A model generated the notes under the pieces. The model was not told where the DNA came from. It did no database searches and was given only the letters and a program-made list of their open reading frames with translations. From assembly GCF_943590815.1 (NCBI RefSeq), contig NZ_CALSBS010000003.1, positions 124,001 to 188,000 of the forward strand: a DNA stretch of 64,000 nt, read 5' to 3'. The translations under genes and the position numbers were made by a program. Below are positions 21,118 to 29,458 of this stretch, piece by piece (positions within the stretch are counted from its first letter, which is position 1; each line of letters opens with the position of its first letter). The DNA comes from Pseudocitrobacter vendiensis (GTDB lineage Bacteria; Pseudomonadota; Gammaproteobacteria; Enterobacterales; Enterobacteriaceae).

Positions 21118-21133
21118 GTGACAAAAATGTCAT
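21118..21133. promoter_or_regulatory. Metal-responsive operator before pcoE
   Basis: GTGACAAAAATGTCAT contains the inverted halves TGACA and TGTCA with a 4-bp centre, about 175 bp before pcoE. It resembles the silC box (AATGACAA-CA-TTGTCATT) more than the pcoA cop box, suggesting that SilR or chromosomal CusR may control pcoE. Confidence 0.6.
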
Positions 21134-21306
21134 CATTTAGTCACGCGATAAACAGAGGCGGTTTTTTATAATCAGTCATAAATCAGGAGCAACGTGATAA
21201 TTCAATCGCCCGGTTCCTGGCGTGATGATTAACCAGCCCTGAGATCAAATGCTTTCTCTGTTATAAGCATTGATTGTTCGGGTATGAAAACACCGGAGAC
21301 CCAACC

Positions 21307-21741
21307 ATGAAAAAAATTCTTGTATCCTTTATTGCCATGATGGCTGTCGCTTCATCTGCCTGGGCTGCAGAGACAATGAACATGCATGACCAGGTAAATA
21401 ATGCCCAGGCGCCTGCCCATCAGATGCAGTCATCCGCTGAAAAAAGTGCAGTTCAGGGGGAGAGCATGAAAATGATGGATATGAGCGGTCACGATCAGGC
21501 CGCTATGTCCCATGAAATGATGCAAAACGGCAATTCTGCCGCCCATCAGGACATGGCTGAAATGCATAAAAAAATGATGAAAGCCAAACCTGAGAACACC
21601 CAAGAAACTGCTAAGCCATTTTCCGAAATGAGCGAGCATGAGAAAGCTGCTGTTGTGCATGAGAACGCGAAAAATGGCCAGTCTTCCGTTATTCATCAGC
21701 AGCAGGCGGAAAAGCATCGTAGCCAGGTTACCCAGAATTAA
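21307..21741 (+). CDS. pcoE: Periplasmic copper-binding protein PcoE
   Basis: A 144-residue exported protein. The ATG at 21307 begins a signal peptide (KKILVSFIAMMAVASSAWA); an upstream frame lacks one. The mature part is His/Met-rich with repeats like MHDQVNNAQAPAHQMQS, HDQAAMSHEMMQNG and AEMHKKMMK. PcoE binds several Cu or Ag ions in the periplasm and lowers free metal during the first phase of stress. It is closely related to SilE and has its own promoter with an inverted-repeat operator and its own terminator. Confidence 0.95.
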   Translation: MKKILVSFIAMMAVASSAWAAETMNMHDQVNNAQAPAHQMQSSAEKSAVQGESMKMMDMSGHDQAAMSHEMMQNGNSAAHQDMAEMHKKMMKAKPENTQETAKPFSEMSEHEKAAVVHENAKNGQSSVIHQQQAEKHRSQVTQN

Positions 21742-21792
21742 CCCGCTGCTCCACTTGTCAGACCCTCATTTGATGCCGAAGTCACTGGTTTA

Positions 21793-21817
21793 CGCTCCTT
21801 TCCGGGAGCGTTTTTTT
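21793..21817 (+). terminator. Terminator after pcoE
   Basis: CGCTCC-TTTC-GGGAGCG hairpin followed by seven T residues. It ends the metal resistance locus. Confidence 0.85.
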
Positions 21818-21939
21818 GTAACATAAACCACTGTCATTGAGAATAAGCGTTGTTCCAGCACCGTCTAGCAGCTCCTGAAATTCCTGAGAGGATGCTGTGA
21901 GCCTCAAAAGTTAGACACCAGATCAAAAACTGAGGGCGT

Positions 21940-22119
21940 ATGGCAAAATTTTCATTGGAATTCAAAAAGGAAGTGTCAGTGAAGTACCTGGAAGATGAGT
22001 TGAGTTTGAAATCTGTAGCCAGGATGTACGGCATCAGCCCCTGCACAGTAAGAAAATAGGTTTATGCCTACCGGGAGCATGGAATAGGCGTACTTACGGG
22101 TAAAGGTTCTGAACTTTAA
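21940..22119 (+). pseudogene. IS3-family transposase OrfA fragment with internal stop
   Basis: An ATG at 21940 begins MAKFSLEFKKEVSVKYLEDE, followed by a helix-turn-helix (SLKSVARMYGISPCTVRK) typical of IS3/IS150-type OrfA. A TAG replaces the Trp expected after TVRK. Reading on in frame gives VYAYREHGIGVLTGKGSEL and then a TAA. The preceding segment (about 21899-21920, TGAGCCTCAAAAGTTAGACA) looks like an IS terminal repeat. The rest of the element is missing. Confidence 0.7.
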
Positions 22120-22319
22120 CTAGGGCTCTGTATGGGGTATGAGAAACCAGCTGTAAAAATCTTACCATCATGTGTCTCTAGGTGTTTGTATGATGGTACA
22201 AACTAGCTCGCTTAGGACTTAGATAAGGAAACGTAACCCGTCGAATTGGTGCTGTTGTCGGAAGATGCCCGACTAAATGGACTCTGTTTTATGGATTTTA
22301 GTGCAACGCTTATTCCACT

Positions 22320-22465
22320 CTATAGTCAGCGAGGAACGCTGATCCTACCCACGTAAGGTGGATACCATCTTAAGCGAAGATCTGTTTTTTCAAATTGTTC
22401 CGGGCTGAGACCACCACTGGCACTGCTGGCGTCGCCAGCGATTGTAATTACACTCGACGTAATTA
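22320..22465 (-). pseudogene. Decayed 3' end of an IS3-family OrfB
   Basis: On the minus strand, broken frames read NYNRWRRQ and then, after a shift, GGLSPEQFEKTDLR. This corresponds to the YN.HRRHSSLGGLSPEQFE ending common in IS3-family integrase-type transposases. It is opposite in direction to the OrfA piece, so at least two insertion events or an inversion took part. The identification rests on this short motif. Confidence 0.45.
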
Positions 22466-22696
22466 AAACACTTTTTCTCTCAAGTTAGCAGTTAATTAGC
22501 TATGCCTGTTTTAACAGGGATAGTCTCAACTAATTTTTACCTGATAACATAACTGGCTGTTTGGTCTCGATGTTTTTGTAAATGGCGAGTTAATTAAAAA
22601 ATACTTTAAAAACAGCATATTACAATGTTATTTTCTTCGGTGATTTACCAAAAAAGAACGGTGTAGGTGAAGCACAGCCCGCTTTGGGCTGTGCTA
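22466..22696. other. AT-rich spacer next to the integrase gene
   Basis: No gene is seen. An imperfect GC-rich hairpin with arms around GCACAGCCCGC and GGGCTGTGC (about 22672-22694) lies just past the integrase stop and probably acts as its terminator. Confidence 0.5.
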
Positions 22697-23881
22697 TTAT
22701 GCCGGTTGTTTTAGGCTATTGATATAATCCGCATACCACTGCATCATCTCTCTTCTCCCTTCCAGATACTGAGCATGGTTATATGTTCCACGAATCGCGT
22801 TTTTATCGACATGCGCAAGCTGTGTTTCAATCCACGCCGAGTTAAAGCCTTGCTCATGCAGAATAGTGCTCATTGTGTGGCGAAAACCGTGCCCAGTTAT
22901 CCTGCCTTTATACCCCAGCAACTCAATCACCTGATTAACGCTTTCCTTGCTGATAGGCTTGAGAGGATCGTTTCGACCGATAAAAACCAGCGGATAATGC
23001 TTCGATATCGGTTCAAGCTGTTTAAACAGCGCAATGACCTGCTCTGAGAGCGGTACAACATGGGGCCGTTTCATTTTCATCACTTCTGCTGGGATTTCCC
23101 ATAACTTTGCCTCAAAATTGATATCCTCCCAACGGGCGAAACGCAGCTCCTGTGTGCGTACACCGGTTAACATAATGATTTGAGTCGCTGTCTTCGTGAT
23201 AACACTGCCGGTATAGCCCGCTAGATCGTTAAGGAAGTTAGGAAGTTCAATGGCAGAAAGGAAGGGGAAATGTACTTTTTTCGGCGTAGCTAAAGCGCTA
23301 GCAAGGTCGGGGGCGGGGTTGTAGTCGGCCCGACCAGTGACAATTGCATAGCGGAACACCTCACCGCAACGTTGACGGACTTTGCGCATCTTCTCGAGCG
23401 CTCCGCGTTTCTCCATTTTACGCAAAGTTTCCAGTAGTTCCATTGGCTTAATTTCAGCAATAGGGCGCTTGCCGATGTAGGGGAAGATGTCTTTCTCGAA
23501 GGTCTCGATGATTTCAATGCGGTAACGTAGTGACCAACGGTCGGCTTTAGACTGGTGCCATTCACGTGCGACAGCCTCAAAAGTGCTTTTCAGACTCATT
23601 TGCTTGGCTATTTTCCCCTCTTTCTTCACTTCGCCCGGGTCGCCTCCTGCGGCAAGGATTTTCCTAGCTTCACTACGTTTTTCACGTGCGTCAGCCAGAG
23701 ATATATCAGGGTAGACACCAATAGAAAGCATTTTTTCTTTACCAGCAAAACGATACTTCATACGCCAGTACTTTGAGCCATTGGTATTAGTCAGCAGATA
23801 CATACCTCCACCGTCAGCTAGCTTATAAGGCTTTTCTTTTGGTTTTGCTGTTTTGACTTTAACATCAGTTAGTGCCATCAC
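22697..23881 (-). CDS. P4-type tyrosine integrase of the selC island
   Basis: A 394-residue site-specific recombinase with the layout of P4-family integrases: an N-terminal DUF4102 arm-binding domain (LTDVKVKTAKPKEKPYKLAD, later KMLSIGVYPDISLADAR), a core-binding domain, and a catalytic domain. The catalytic set is visible: Arg in MLTGVRTQELRFARWED, the HGFRHTMST box, His in QLAHVDKN and the nucleophile Tyr in GTYNHAQY. It has no frameshift. It lies 290 bp from the 3' end of selC and reads away from it, as in islands integrated at selC. Met2 is an equally good start. Confidence 0.95.
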   Translation of the reverse strand: MMALTDVKVKTAKPKEKPYKLADGGGMYLLTNTNGSKYWRMKYRFAGKEKMLSIGVYPDISLADAREKRSEARKILAAGGDPGEVKKEGKIAKQMSLKSTFEAVAREWHQSKADRWSLRYRIEIIETFEKDIFPYIGKRPIAEIKPMELLETLRKMEKRGALEKMRKVRQRCGEVFRYAIVTGRADYNPAPDLASALATPKKVHFPFLSAIELPNFLNDLAGYTGSVITKTATQIIMLTGVRTQELRFARWEDINFEAKLWEIPAEVMKMKRPHVVPLSEQVIALFKQLEPISKHYPLVFIGRNDPLKPISKESVNQVIELLGYKGRITGHGFRHTMSTILHEQGFNSAWIETQLAHVDKNAIRGTYNHAQYLEGRREMMQWYADYINSLKQPA

Positions 23882-24170
23882 GCCCTCCGGTTTTTGATGA
23901 GTTCATCCTCCATGGGGACTTACACTAGTAACCTATCTGATACCCCCACCCCTTGTATAACAAAGGTGTTGTTTAAACCTATTGTTATATATCATATTTT
24001 TCACATTATGGGGGTTCCGAAGTTTCGGTAGGGAAATAACACCCCCTAATGCACCCCCAAAAAATGCTTGATGTAGGTTTAGTTCGATTGAGTTTGGGAC
24101 ACGATGAAGCCTGATATACAAGGGGTTAAGAAAGAGTTATTGACTTCGAGAGAGCTCAGAAGAGGTTAAT
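23882..24170. other. Integrase promoter and attachment region next to selC
   Basis: A 289-bp AT-rich stretch between the integrase start and the tRNA 3' end. It contains C-runs (ACCCCC/CACCCCC) that may be arm-type integrase sites. The crossover is expected within the last tRNA bases at or just right of 24171. No second copy of the tRNA 3' end is seen between 1 and 24170, so the far attachment site lies outside the window. Confidence 0.6.
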
Positions 24171-24265
24171 TGGCGGAAGATCACAGGAGTCGAACCTGCC
24201 CGGGACCGCTGGCGGCCCCAACTGGATTTGAAGTCCAGCCACCTCACCGGAGATGACGATCTTCC
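24171..24265 (-). tRNA. selC: tRNA-Sec (UCA), selC
   Basis: A 95-nt tRNA gene with the long acceptor and extra arms of selenocysteine tRNA. The minus strand starts GGAAGATCG, carries the TCA anticodon in GGACTTCAAATCC and ends GATCTTCCGCCA with CCA encoded. It is almost the same as E. coli selC. It is a known integration site of P4-like phages and pathogenicity islands, and here the island is joined to its 3' end without damaging the gene. Confidence 0.98.
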
Positions 24266-24565
24266 GCGCCTCGATTGCTACATGGAGGCGGGGCGCATTA
24301 TAGCTACTTTCAGGCATTTACCACATCTTTTAATGCACCTTTTTTGGATTCATTTGGTACAAATCACGCGTGTGAATGTTCCCCTCAGAACAAAACCTCA
24401 TAAAATCCGCAAGTTACACTTCGACACACCTTCCAGTCCTACTGCGATCACAGAAATTAAGAAACGTAATTTGATAACGAGATATCGGAATTCATCTTAG
24501 CGGTCGGATGGTTTACAAAACCGTAACCGGTACCAGCGTGGCGTCGGCTCAAGAAAGATTTCGAC
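24266..24565. other. Gap between selC and the yicJ remnant
   Basis: About 300 bp with no gene. It must contain the selC promoter (minus strand) and the former yicJI promoter (plus strand). A GC-rich inverted repeat (GCGCCTCGATTG...GGAGGCGGGGCGC, about 24266-24297) lies next to the tRNA 5' end. Confidence 0.5.
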
Positions 24566-24913
24566 ATGAAAAGCGAAGTTTTATCCGTCAAAGAGAAGAT
24601 TGGCTATGGCGTGGGCCTGCTGGCTGGCCGTACCCGCAGTCGTTGGGGTAAGTTCCGCCCGTGGGTATTGTTTGGCGCGCTGCCGTTTGGCGAGGTGTGT
24701 GTACTGGCCTACAGCACGCCACCTCTCAGCCTGAACGGCAAAATGATCTATGCCGCCATAACTTACACGCTGCTGAGCCCAATCATTGCGAAGCGCTACT
24801 ACACCCTGAAAACGCCTTTCTTGCTGAAAATTATGGGCGAGCTGGCGCAGGGCGCACGTCGCAATCAACAAGAATTTGAACACGTACCCGAATCAAAATT
24901 ATTACAGAGTTAG
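24566..24913 (+). pseudogene. yicJ: yicJ remnant with two in-frame deletions
   Basis: YicJ is a 460-residue sugar:cation symporter (GPH family). Only 115 residues remain here, all in one frame: the N-terminus (MKSEVLSVKEKIGYG), then a jump to LLAGRTRSRWGKFRPWVLFGA and on to IYAAITYTLL, then a second jump to the C-terminal IIAKRYYTL and ELAQGARR. Compared with E. coli, about 45 residues are missing at the first junction and about 300 at the second. The product keeps too few membrane segments to transport. The frame still runs up to yicI 11 bp downstream, so coupling to yicI translation may have been kept. Confidence 0.85.
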
Positions 24914-24924
24914 GAGGACGAATT

Positions 24925-27243
24925 ATGAAAATCAGTGATGGAAACTGGCTGATCCAACCGGGTCTCAATCTTATCCACCCCATCCAGGTGTTCGATGTCG
25001 AGCAACAGGGTAATGAGATGGTGGTTTATGCCGCGCCGCGCGATGTGCGTGAGCGTACCTGGCAGTTGGATACGCCAATGTTTACGCTGCGCTTTTTCGC
25101 CCCGCAGGAAGGCGTGGTCGGCGTACGTATCGAACACTTCCAGGGTGCATTAAATAACGGCCCACACTATCCGCTGAACGTCCTGAAAGACGTGAAAGTT
25201 GAAATGCAGAACACCGCGGAATTTGCCGAGCTGAAAAGCGGCAACCTGAGCGTGCGGGTCACGAAAGGTGAATTCTGGTCACTCGATTTCCTGCGCAACG
25301 GCGTACGCATTACCGGTTCTCAGGTGAAAAACAACGGCTATGTACAGGATGGCAACACCGGTAAAAACTACCTGTTTGAGCGTCTGGACCTGGGCGTGGG
25401 TGAAACGGTTTATGGCCTGGGCGAGCGCTTTACCGCACTGGTACGTAACGGTCAGACGGTAGATACCTGGAACCGTGACGGCGGCACCAGCACTGAACAG
25501 TCCTACAAAAACATTCCGTTCTACATTACCAACCGCGGTTACGGTGTGTTGGTAAATCACCCGGAAAACGTCTCGTTTGAGATTGGTTCTGAGAAAGTCT
25601 CGAAAGTGCAGTTCAGCGTGGAAGGCGAATATCTGGAATATTTCGTCATCGACGGCCCGACACCAAAAGAGGTGCTCAACCGCTACACGCAATTTACCGG
25701 CCGCCCGGCACTGCCGCCAGCGTGGTCCTTCGGCCTGTGGCTTACCACCTCGTTCACTACCAACTACGATGAAGCGACCGTAAATAGCTTTATCGACGGT
25801 ATGGCAGAGCGCAACCTGCCGCTGCACGTTTTCCACTTCGACTGCTTCTGGATGAAAGCCTTCCAGTGGTGTGATTTCGAGTGGGACCCGGTGACCTTCC
25901 CTGACCCGAAAGGCATGATCCAGCGCCTGAAAGAGAAAGGGTTAAAGGTCTGTGTGTGGATCAACCCGTACATTGGCCAAAAATCACCGATCTTCCAGGA
26001 ACTGAAAGAGAAGGGCTATCTGCTTAAACGCCCGGACGGTTCAATTTGGCAGTGGGATAAATGGCAGCCAGGATTAGCGATTTATGACTTCACCAACCCG
26101 GATGCCTGCCAGTGGTACGCCGACAAACTGAAAGGCCTGGTGGATATTGGCGTCGACTGCTTCAAAACCGACTTCGGCGAACGTATCCCAACTGATGTGC
26201 AATGGTTTGACGGTTCCTGTCCGCAGAAAATGCACAACCACTACGCCTTTATCTACAACGAACTGGTGTGGAACGTGCTGAAAGAGACCGTTGGCGAAGA
26301 AGAGGCGGTGCTGTTCGCCCGTTCCGCGTCCGTGGGTGCGCAACAGTTCCCGGTTCACTGGGGAGGGGACTGCTACGCTAACTACGAATCGATGGCGGAA
26401 AGCCTGCGCGGCGGCCTGTCGATTGGCCTCTCTGGCTTCGGCTTCTGGAGCCATGATATCGGCGGCTTCGAAAACACCGCCCCGGCGGATGTCTACAAAC
26501 GCTGGTGCGCATTCGGCCTCTTCTCGAGCCATAGTCGCCTGCACGGCAGCAAATCCTACCGTGTACCGTGGGCCTACGACGAAGAGTCCTGCGACGTGGT
26601 GCGTTTCTTCACGGAAATGAAGTGCCGCATGATGCCGTACCTCTACCGCCAGGCTGCGCTGGCGCATGAGCAGGGCACACCGATGCTACGCGCGATGATG
26701 CTGGAGTTCCCCCACGACCCGGCATGCGACTACCTCGATCGCCAGTATATGCTCGGTGATGCCGTGATGGTGGCGCCAGTGTTCTCGGAAGTGGGTGATG
26801 TGCAGTTCTACCTGCCGGAAGGCCGCTGGACGCACCTGTGGCACAACGATGAAGTACAGGGCAGTCGTTGGCATAAACAACAGCACGACTTCCTGAGCCT
26901 GCCGGTGTATGTCCGCGACAACACTCTGCTGGCGCTGGGCAACAACAACCAGAAACCGAACTACGCGTGGCATGAAGGTACCGAATTCCAGCTCTTCTGT
27001 CTGGATGATGGCCGTGAAGCTCTCTGCATCGTTCCAGCGACGGAGGGTTCCGCTGCATTCACCCTGAAAGCGGTGCGCGCGGGTAACACCATTACGGTGA
27101 CCGGTGAAGGCAGTGCGCGTGACTGGACGCTGTGCCTGCGCAACGTGCAGCAAATTAGCGGTATTAAGGGCGGCGCACATGCGGGAAGTGAGTTGGGCGT
27201 GGTGGTGAAAGCGCAGAGTAATACGCTGACGATCACACTTTAA
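24925..27243 (+). CDS. yicI: Alpha-xylosidase YicI (GH31)
   Basis: A 772-residue glycoside hydrolase family 31 enzyme, the same length as E. coli YicI, which releases alpha-linked xylose (for example from isoprimeverose). The catalytic nucleophile Asp416 (KTDFGERI) and acid/base Asp482 (HWGGD) fall at the same positions as in E. coli. An N-terminal beta-sandwich, the (beta/alpha)8 barrel and C-terminal beta domains are all present. The enzyme appears intact although its partner transporter yicJ is broken. A strong terminator follows. Confidence 0.97.
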   Translation: MKISDGNWLIQPGLNLIHPIQVFDVEQQGNEMVVYAAPRDVRERTWQLDTPMFTLRFFAPQEGVVGVRIEHFQGALNNGPHYPLNVLKDVKVEMQNTAEFAELKSGNLSVRVTKGEFWSLDFLRNGVRITGSQVKNNGYVQDGNTGKNYLFERLDLGVGETVYGLGERFTALVRNGQTVDTWNRDGGTSTEQSYKNIPFYITNRGYGVLVNHPENVSFEIGSEKVSKVQFSVEGEYLEYFVIDGPTPKEVLNRYTQFTGRPALPPAWSFGLWLTTSFTTNYDEATVNSFIDGMAERNLPLHVFHFDCFWMKAFQWCDFEWDPVTFPDPKGMIQRLKEKGLKVCVWINPYIGQKSPIFQELKEKGYLLKRPDGSIWQWDKWQPGLAIYDFTNPDACQWYADKLKGLVDIGVDCFKTDFGERIPTDVQWFDGSCPQKMHNHYAFIYNELVWNVLKETVGEEEAVLFARSASVGAQQFPVHWGGDCYANYESMAESLRGGLSIGLSGFGFWSHDIGGFENTAPADVYKRWCAFGLFSSHSRLHGSKSYRVPWAYDEESCDVVRFFTEMKCRMMPYLYRQAALAHEQGTPMLRAMMLEFPHDPACDYLDRQYMLGDAVMVAPVFSEVGDVQFYLPEGRWTHLWHNDEVQGSRWHKQQHDFLSLPVYVRDNTLLALGNNNQKPNYAWHEGTEFQLFCLDDGREALCIVPATEGSAAFTLKAVRAGNTITVTGEGSARDWTLCLRNVQQISGIKGGAHAGSELGVVVKAQSNTLTITL

Positions 27244-27266
27244 TTCACGCCTTATGCGTTAATCTG

Positions 27267-27299
27267 GCCCTCTTTGCTTTGCAAAGGGGGCTTTTTTTT
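27267..27299 (+). terminator. Terminator after yicI
   Basis: GCCCTCTTTGC-TTT-GCAAAGGGGGC hairpin followed by eight T residues. Confidence 0.9.
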
Positions 27300-27325
27300 A
27301 TGTGTTCTCAACTCAGGGAGGAGTC

Positions 27326-28048
27326 ATGGATCCGCAAATCATTTTCCGTGATGCAAAGCTAAGCAAAATCGATATCACCGTATTGCGCTGTATTCAGGAC
27401 GATCCCGAACGTTGTTTGCGAGAGGGAATTCGTTCCGTGGCAACCCGCTGCTATAGCAATCCTTCTTCACTGGTGCGCCTGGCAAAAAAACTCAACTTTA
27501 GCGGCTGGCTGGAACTGGTCTATTTTATAAAATTCAATATCACGATGCCGAAGCTCGACGTCACTAATGACATTGATTTTATGAACATTCAGCCGTCGGA
27601 AGGCTTGCCGCTGTTGTTAGAGAGGCTGAAGCATGAACGCGTACTCATTCACGGCAGTGGGTTTTCGCAGCTTATTGCGCAATATATTTATAACAAATTT
27701 CTGGTGACCGGCGTGAACGCCAGCCTCGCACTTTGGCCGGACTACGAAATCCTTGAACAGAAATCGGCGTTGAAATTTGACTCTATCTGGATTGTGTCAA
27801 AATCCGGGCGCAGCAGTTCTGCACTGAATTGGGTTAATGCCATTCAGGGAAAGGGAATGAATTTGGTTTGCTTTACCGGCGATTATCAGAGCCCGCTTGC
27901 TCAGGCTGCGGATATGGCGTTTATCATTCATGACCCGCAAAAATTTGATGATGATATTTACTGGAGCAACCCGTTTTTTGGCTACTGTATTCTCGGCTTT
28001 GAACATGTGCTCAAGCTGTGGTTTATGCAAAATAACGGGGCGCGATGA
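27326..28048 (+). CDS. RpiR-family transcriptional regulator of a sugar PTS cassette
   Basis: A 240-residue regulator with an N-terminal RpiR helix-turn-helix (about residues 1-75, including CLREGIRSVATRCYSNPSSLVRLAKKLNFSG in part) and a C-terminal SIS sugar-phosphate-binding domain (IHGSGFSQLIAQ, IVSKSGRSSSAL). The ATG at 27326 follows GGGAGGAG by five bases. It converges on the GH4 and PTS genes, from which it is separated by 16 bp. It most likely senses the phosphosugar made by that PTS. In E. coli yicH and yicI are adjacent, so this gene belongs to an insertion in that gap. Confidence 0.82.
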   Translation: MDPQIIFRDAKLSKIDITVLRCIQDDPERCLREGIRSVATRCYSNPSSLVRLAKKLNFSGWLELVYFIKFNITMPKLDVTNDIDFMNIQPSEGLPLLLERLKHERVLIHGSGFSQLIAQYIYNKFLVTGVNASLALWPDYEILEQKSALKFDSIWIVSKSGRSSSALNWVNAIQGKGMNLVCFTGDYQSPLAQAADMAFIIHDPQKFDDDIYWSNPFFGYCILGFEHVLKLWFMQNNGAR

Positions 28049-28064
28049 GCGCCCCCTGGGAATG

Positions 28065-29444
28065 TTATTTCCAGTCAGAAAAATGCGCGTCGCTGAGATA
28101 CTCGCTCGCCAGTTTCGTGGCCAGAGAAAAAGAACCCACTAACGGATGCGCCATCATGGCGCGGATAGCGAGCGCGCGATCTTTCTTGATAATGGCTTCT
28201 ACCGCCAGCCTTTCATACTCTTTCACGCAGGAAATCATATTCTTTTGCGCGTCCGGGACATGTATCGGCGTAATCGGTTTTAAGCCGTCCTTGCTGAGAT
28301 CGCAGCTGATCTCAATTACATCATCCGGGCGCAGAAAATCGAGCGTTTGGTTGTTCTGCAAGGAAACCACAATGCGCTTGGTTGTGGTGCTGTTTACGGC
28401 TTCGAGAATATCCAGCGCAACGCCTGCGTAACCACCGGTATCGGGTTCTTCAATAAACTGACGTAGCGTGATTGCCGTACGAGGATTGAATTTCTCCTGT
28501 TGGGATTCGCTCTGCATATAGCTGTTTTCGCGACGCAGATAATGTTTCATCCAGACATCGAATGCGACTTCAGGGTGTGCTTTTACATCAATGTGCTGGA
28601 GCTCATCACGCATTTCCTTGTTGATTCGCGCAATTTGCTCCCCGCGGGTCTCCGGAGCCTCGAGAATCGCATTTAACGCTTCGTCACGATAGTAGTAGTA
28701 ATAGAGATATTCGTTCAGCAGTTGTTTATCGCAAAGCTGCACCAGCTCTGGCGAGAAGTATTGCATCGCGGTTTTGCTGTACAGGTCCGGATGGGTGACT
28801 AATTTGTCGGTAACATCTTCACCGCGCACCGTGAAATGGGTAAACCACGAGAAATGGTTGAGCCCATAGCATTCGACGCTCAGGTCGTCGCTGGCGCAGT
28901 TCAGGATCGCGGGTAATTCGCGAATGAGCTCCGACGGCGCGTCGCAAATACCGTAAACCCGGCGTTTAAAACCTGATTTGATAATGGCCTCGGTAACGAG
29001 CCCCGAGGGGTTCGTAAAGTTGAACAGAATGGCGTCTTCTGCGGCATGTTTTTCAATTAACTGGCAATACTCCAGAATAGCCGGAATCGAGCGCATGGCC
29101 ATGGCAAAGCCGCCAACCCCGGTAGTTTCCTGCCCAAGCGTGTGGTGGTTGAGCGCAATGCGTTCGTCACGTACGCGGCTTTCGTCACCGCCCACACGTA
29201 GCGTGGTAATGACGTAATTGGTTTTTTCCAGCGCCGCAACCGGGTCGGTTGTCAGTGTGAATGTAATATCCGGACGAATGGTATTGAAAATATAGCGCGC
29301 GATTTCGCCAAATAGAGACAGATTTTTCTCTGAGCTGTCCTGGAAGACAACTTCCTGTAAATTAATGCGGTGGGCATTATAGGCCAGTGATTTTGCCAGG
29401 AATGCAGAGCGAACGCCGCCCCCGCCTAATACGGTTAATTTCAT
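28065..29444 (-). CDS. GH4 6-phospho-glycosidase
   Basis: A 459-residue family 4 glycoside hydrolase that needs NAD and a divalent metal. The dinucleotide site is at the start (LTVLGGGGVRSAF). Metal and substrate residues are in FNFTNP (141-146), GICDAP (166-170 region, Cys167) and GLNHFSW (194-200). Known phospho-alpha-glucosidases of this family often have CDMP here and phospho-beta-glucosidases CN.P, so CDAP leans to the alpha type without settling it. It hydrolyses the disaccharide phosphate brought in by the PTS permease encoded 14 bp upstream in the same operon. Confidence 0.85.
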   Translation of the reverse strand: MKLTVLGGGGVRSAFLAKSLAYNAHRINLQEVVFQDSSEKNLSLFGEIARYIFNTIRPDITFTLTTDPVAALEKTNYVITTLRVGGDESRVRDERIALNHHTLGQETTGVGGFAMAMRSIPAILEYCQLIEKHAAEDAILFNFTNPSGLVTEAIIKSGFKRRVYGICDAPSELIRELPAILNCASDDLSVECYGLNHFSWFTHFTVRGEDVTDKLVTHPDLYSKTAMQYFSPELVQLCDKQLLNEYLYYYYYRDEALNAILEAPETRGEQIARINKEMRDELQHIDVKAHPEVAFDVWMKHYLRRENSYMQSESQQEKFNPRTAITLRQFIEEPDTGGYAGVALDILEAVNSTTTKRIVVSLQNNQTLDFLRPDDVIEISCDLSKDGLKPITPIHVPDAQKNMISCVKEYERLAVEAIIKKDRALAIRAMMAHPLVGSFSLATKLASEYLSDAHFSDWK

Positions 29445-29458
29445 GTTTGTTACTCCCG

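Noticed and set aside
1-24170. Search for Tn7-type transposase genes (tns) often linked to sil-pco loci
   Set aside because: None are present in the window; they may lie to the left.
26074-26667. 197-codon minus-strand frame inside yicI
   Set aside because: Antisense to the GH31 catalytic region; explained by codon bias of yicI.
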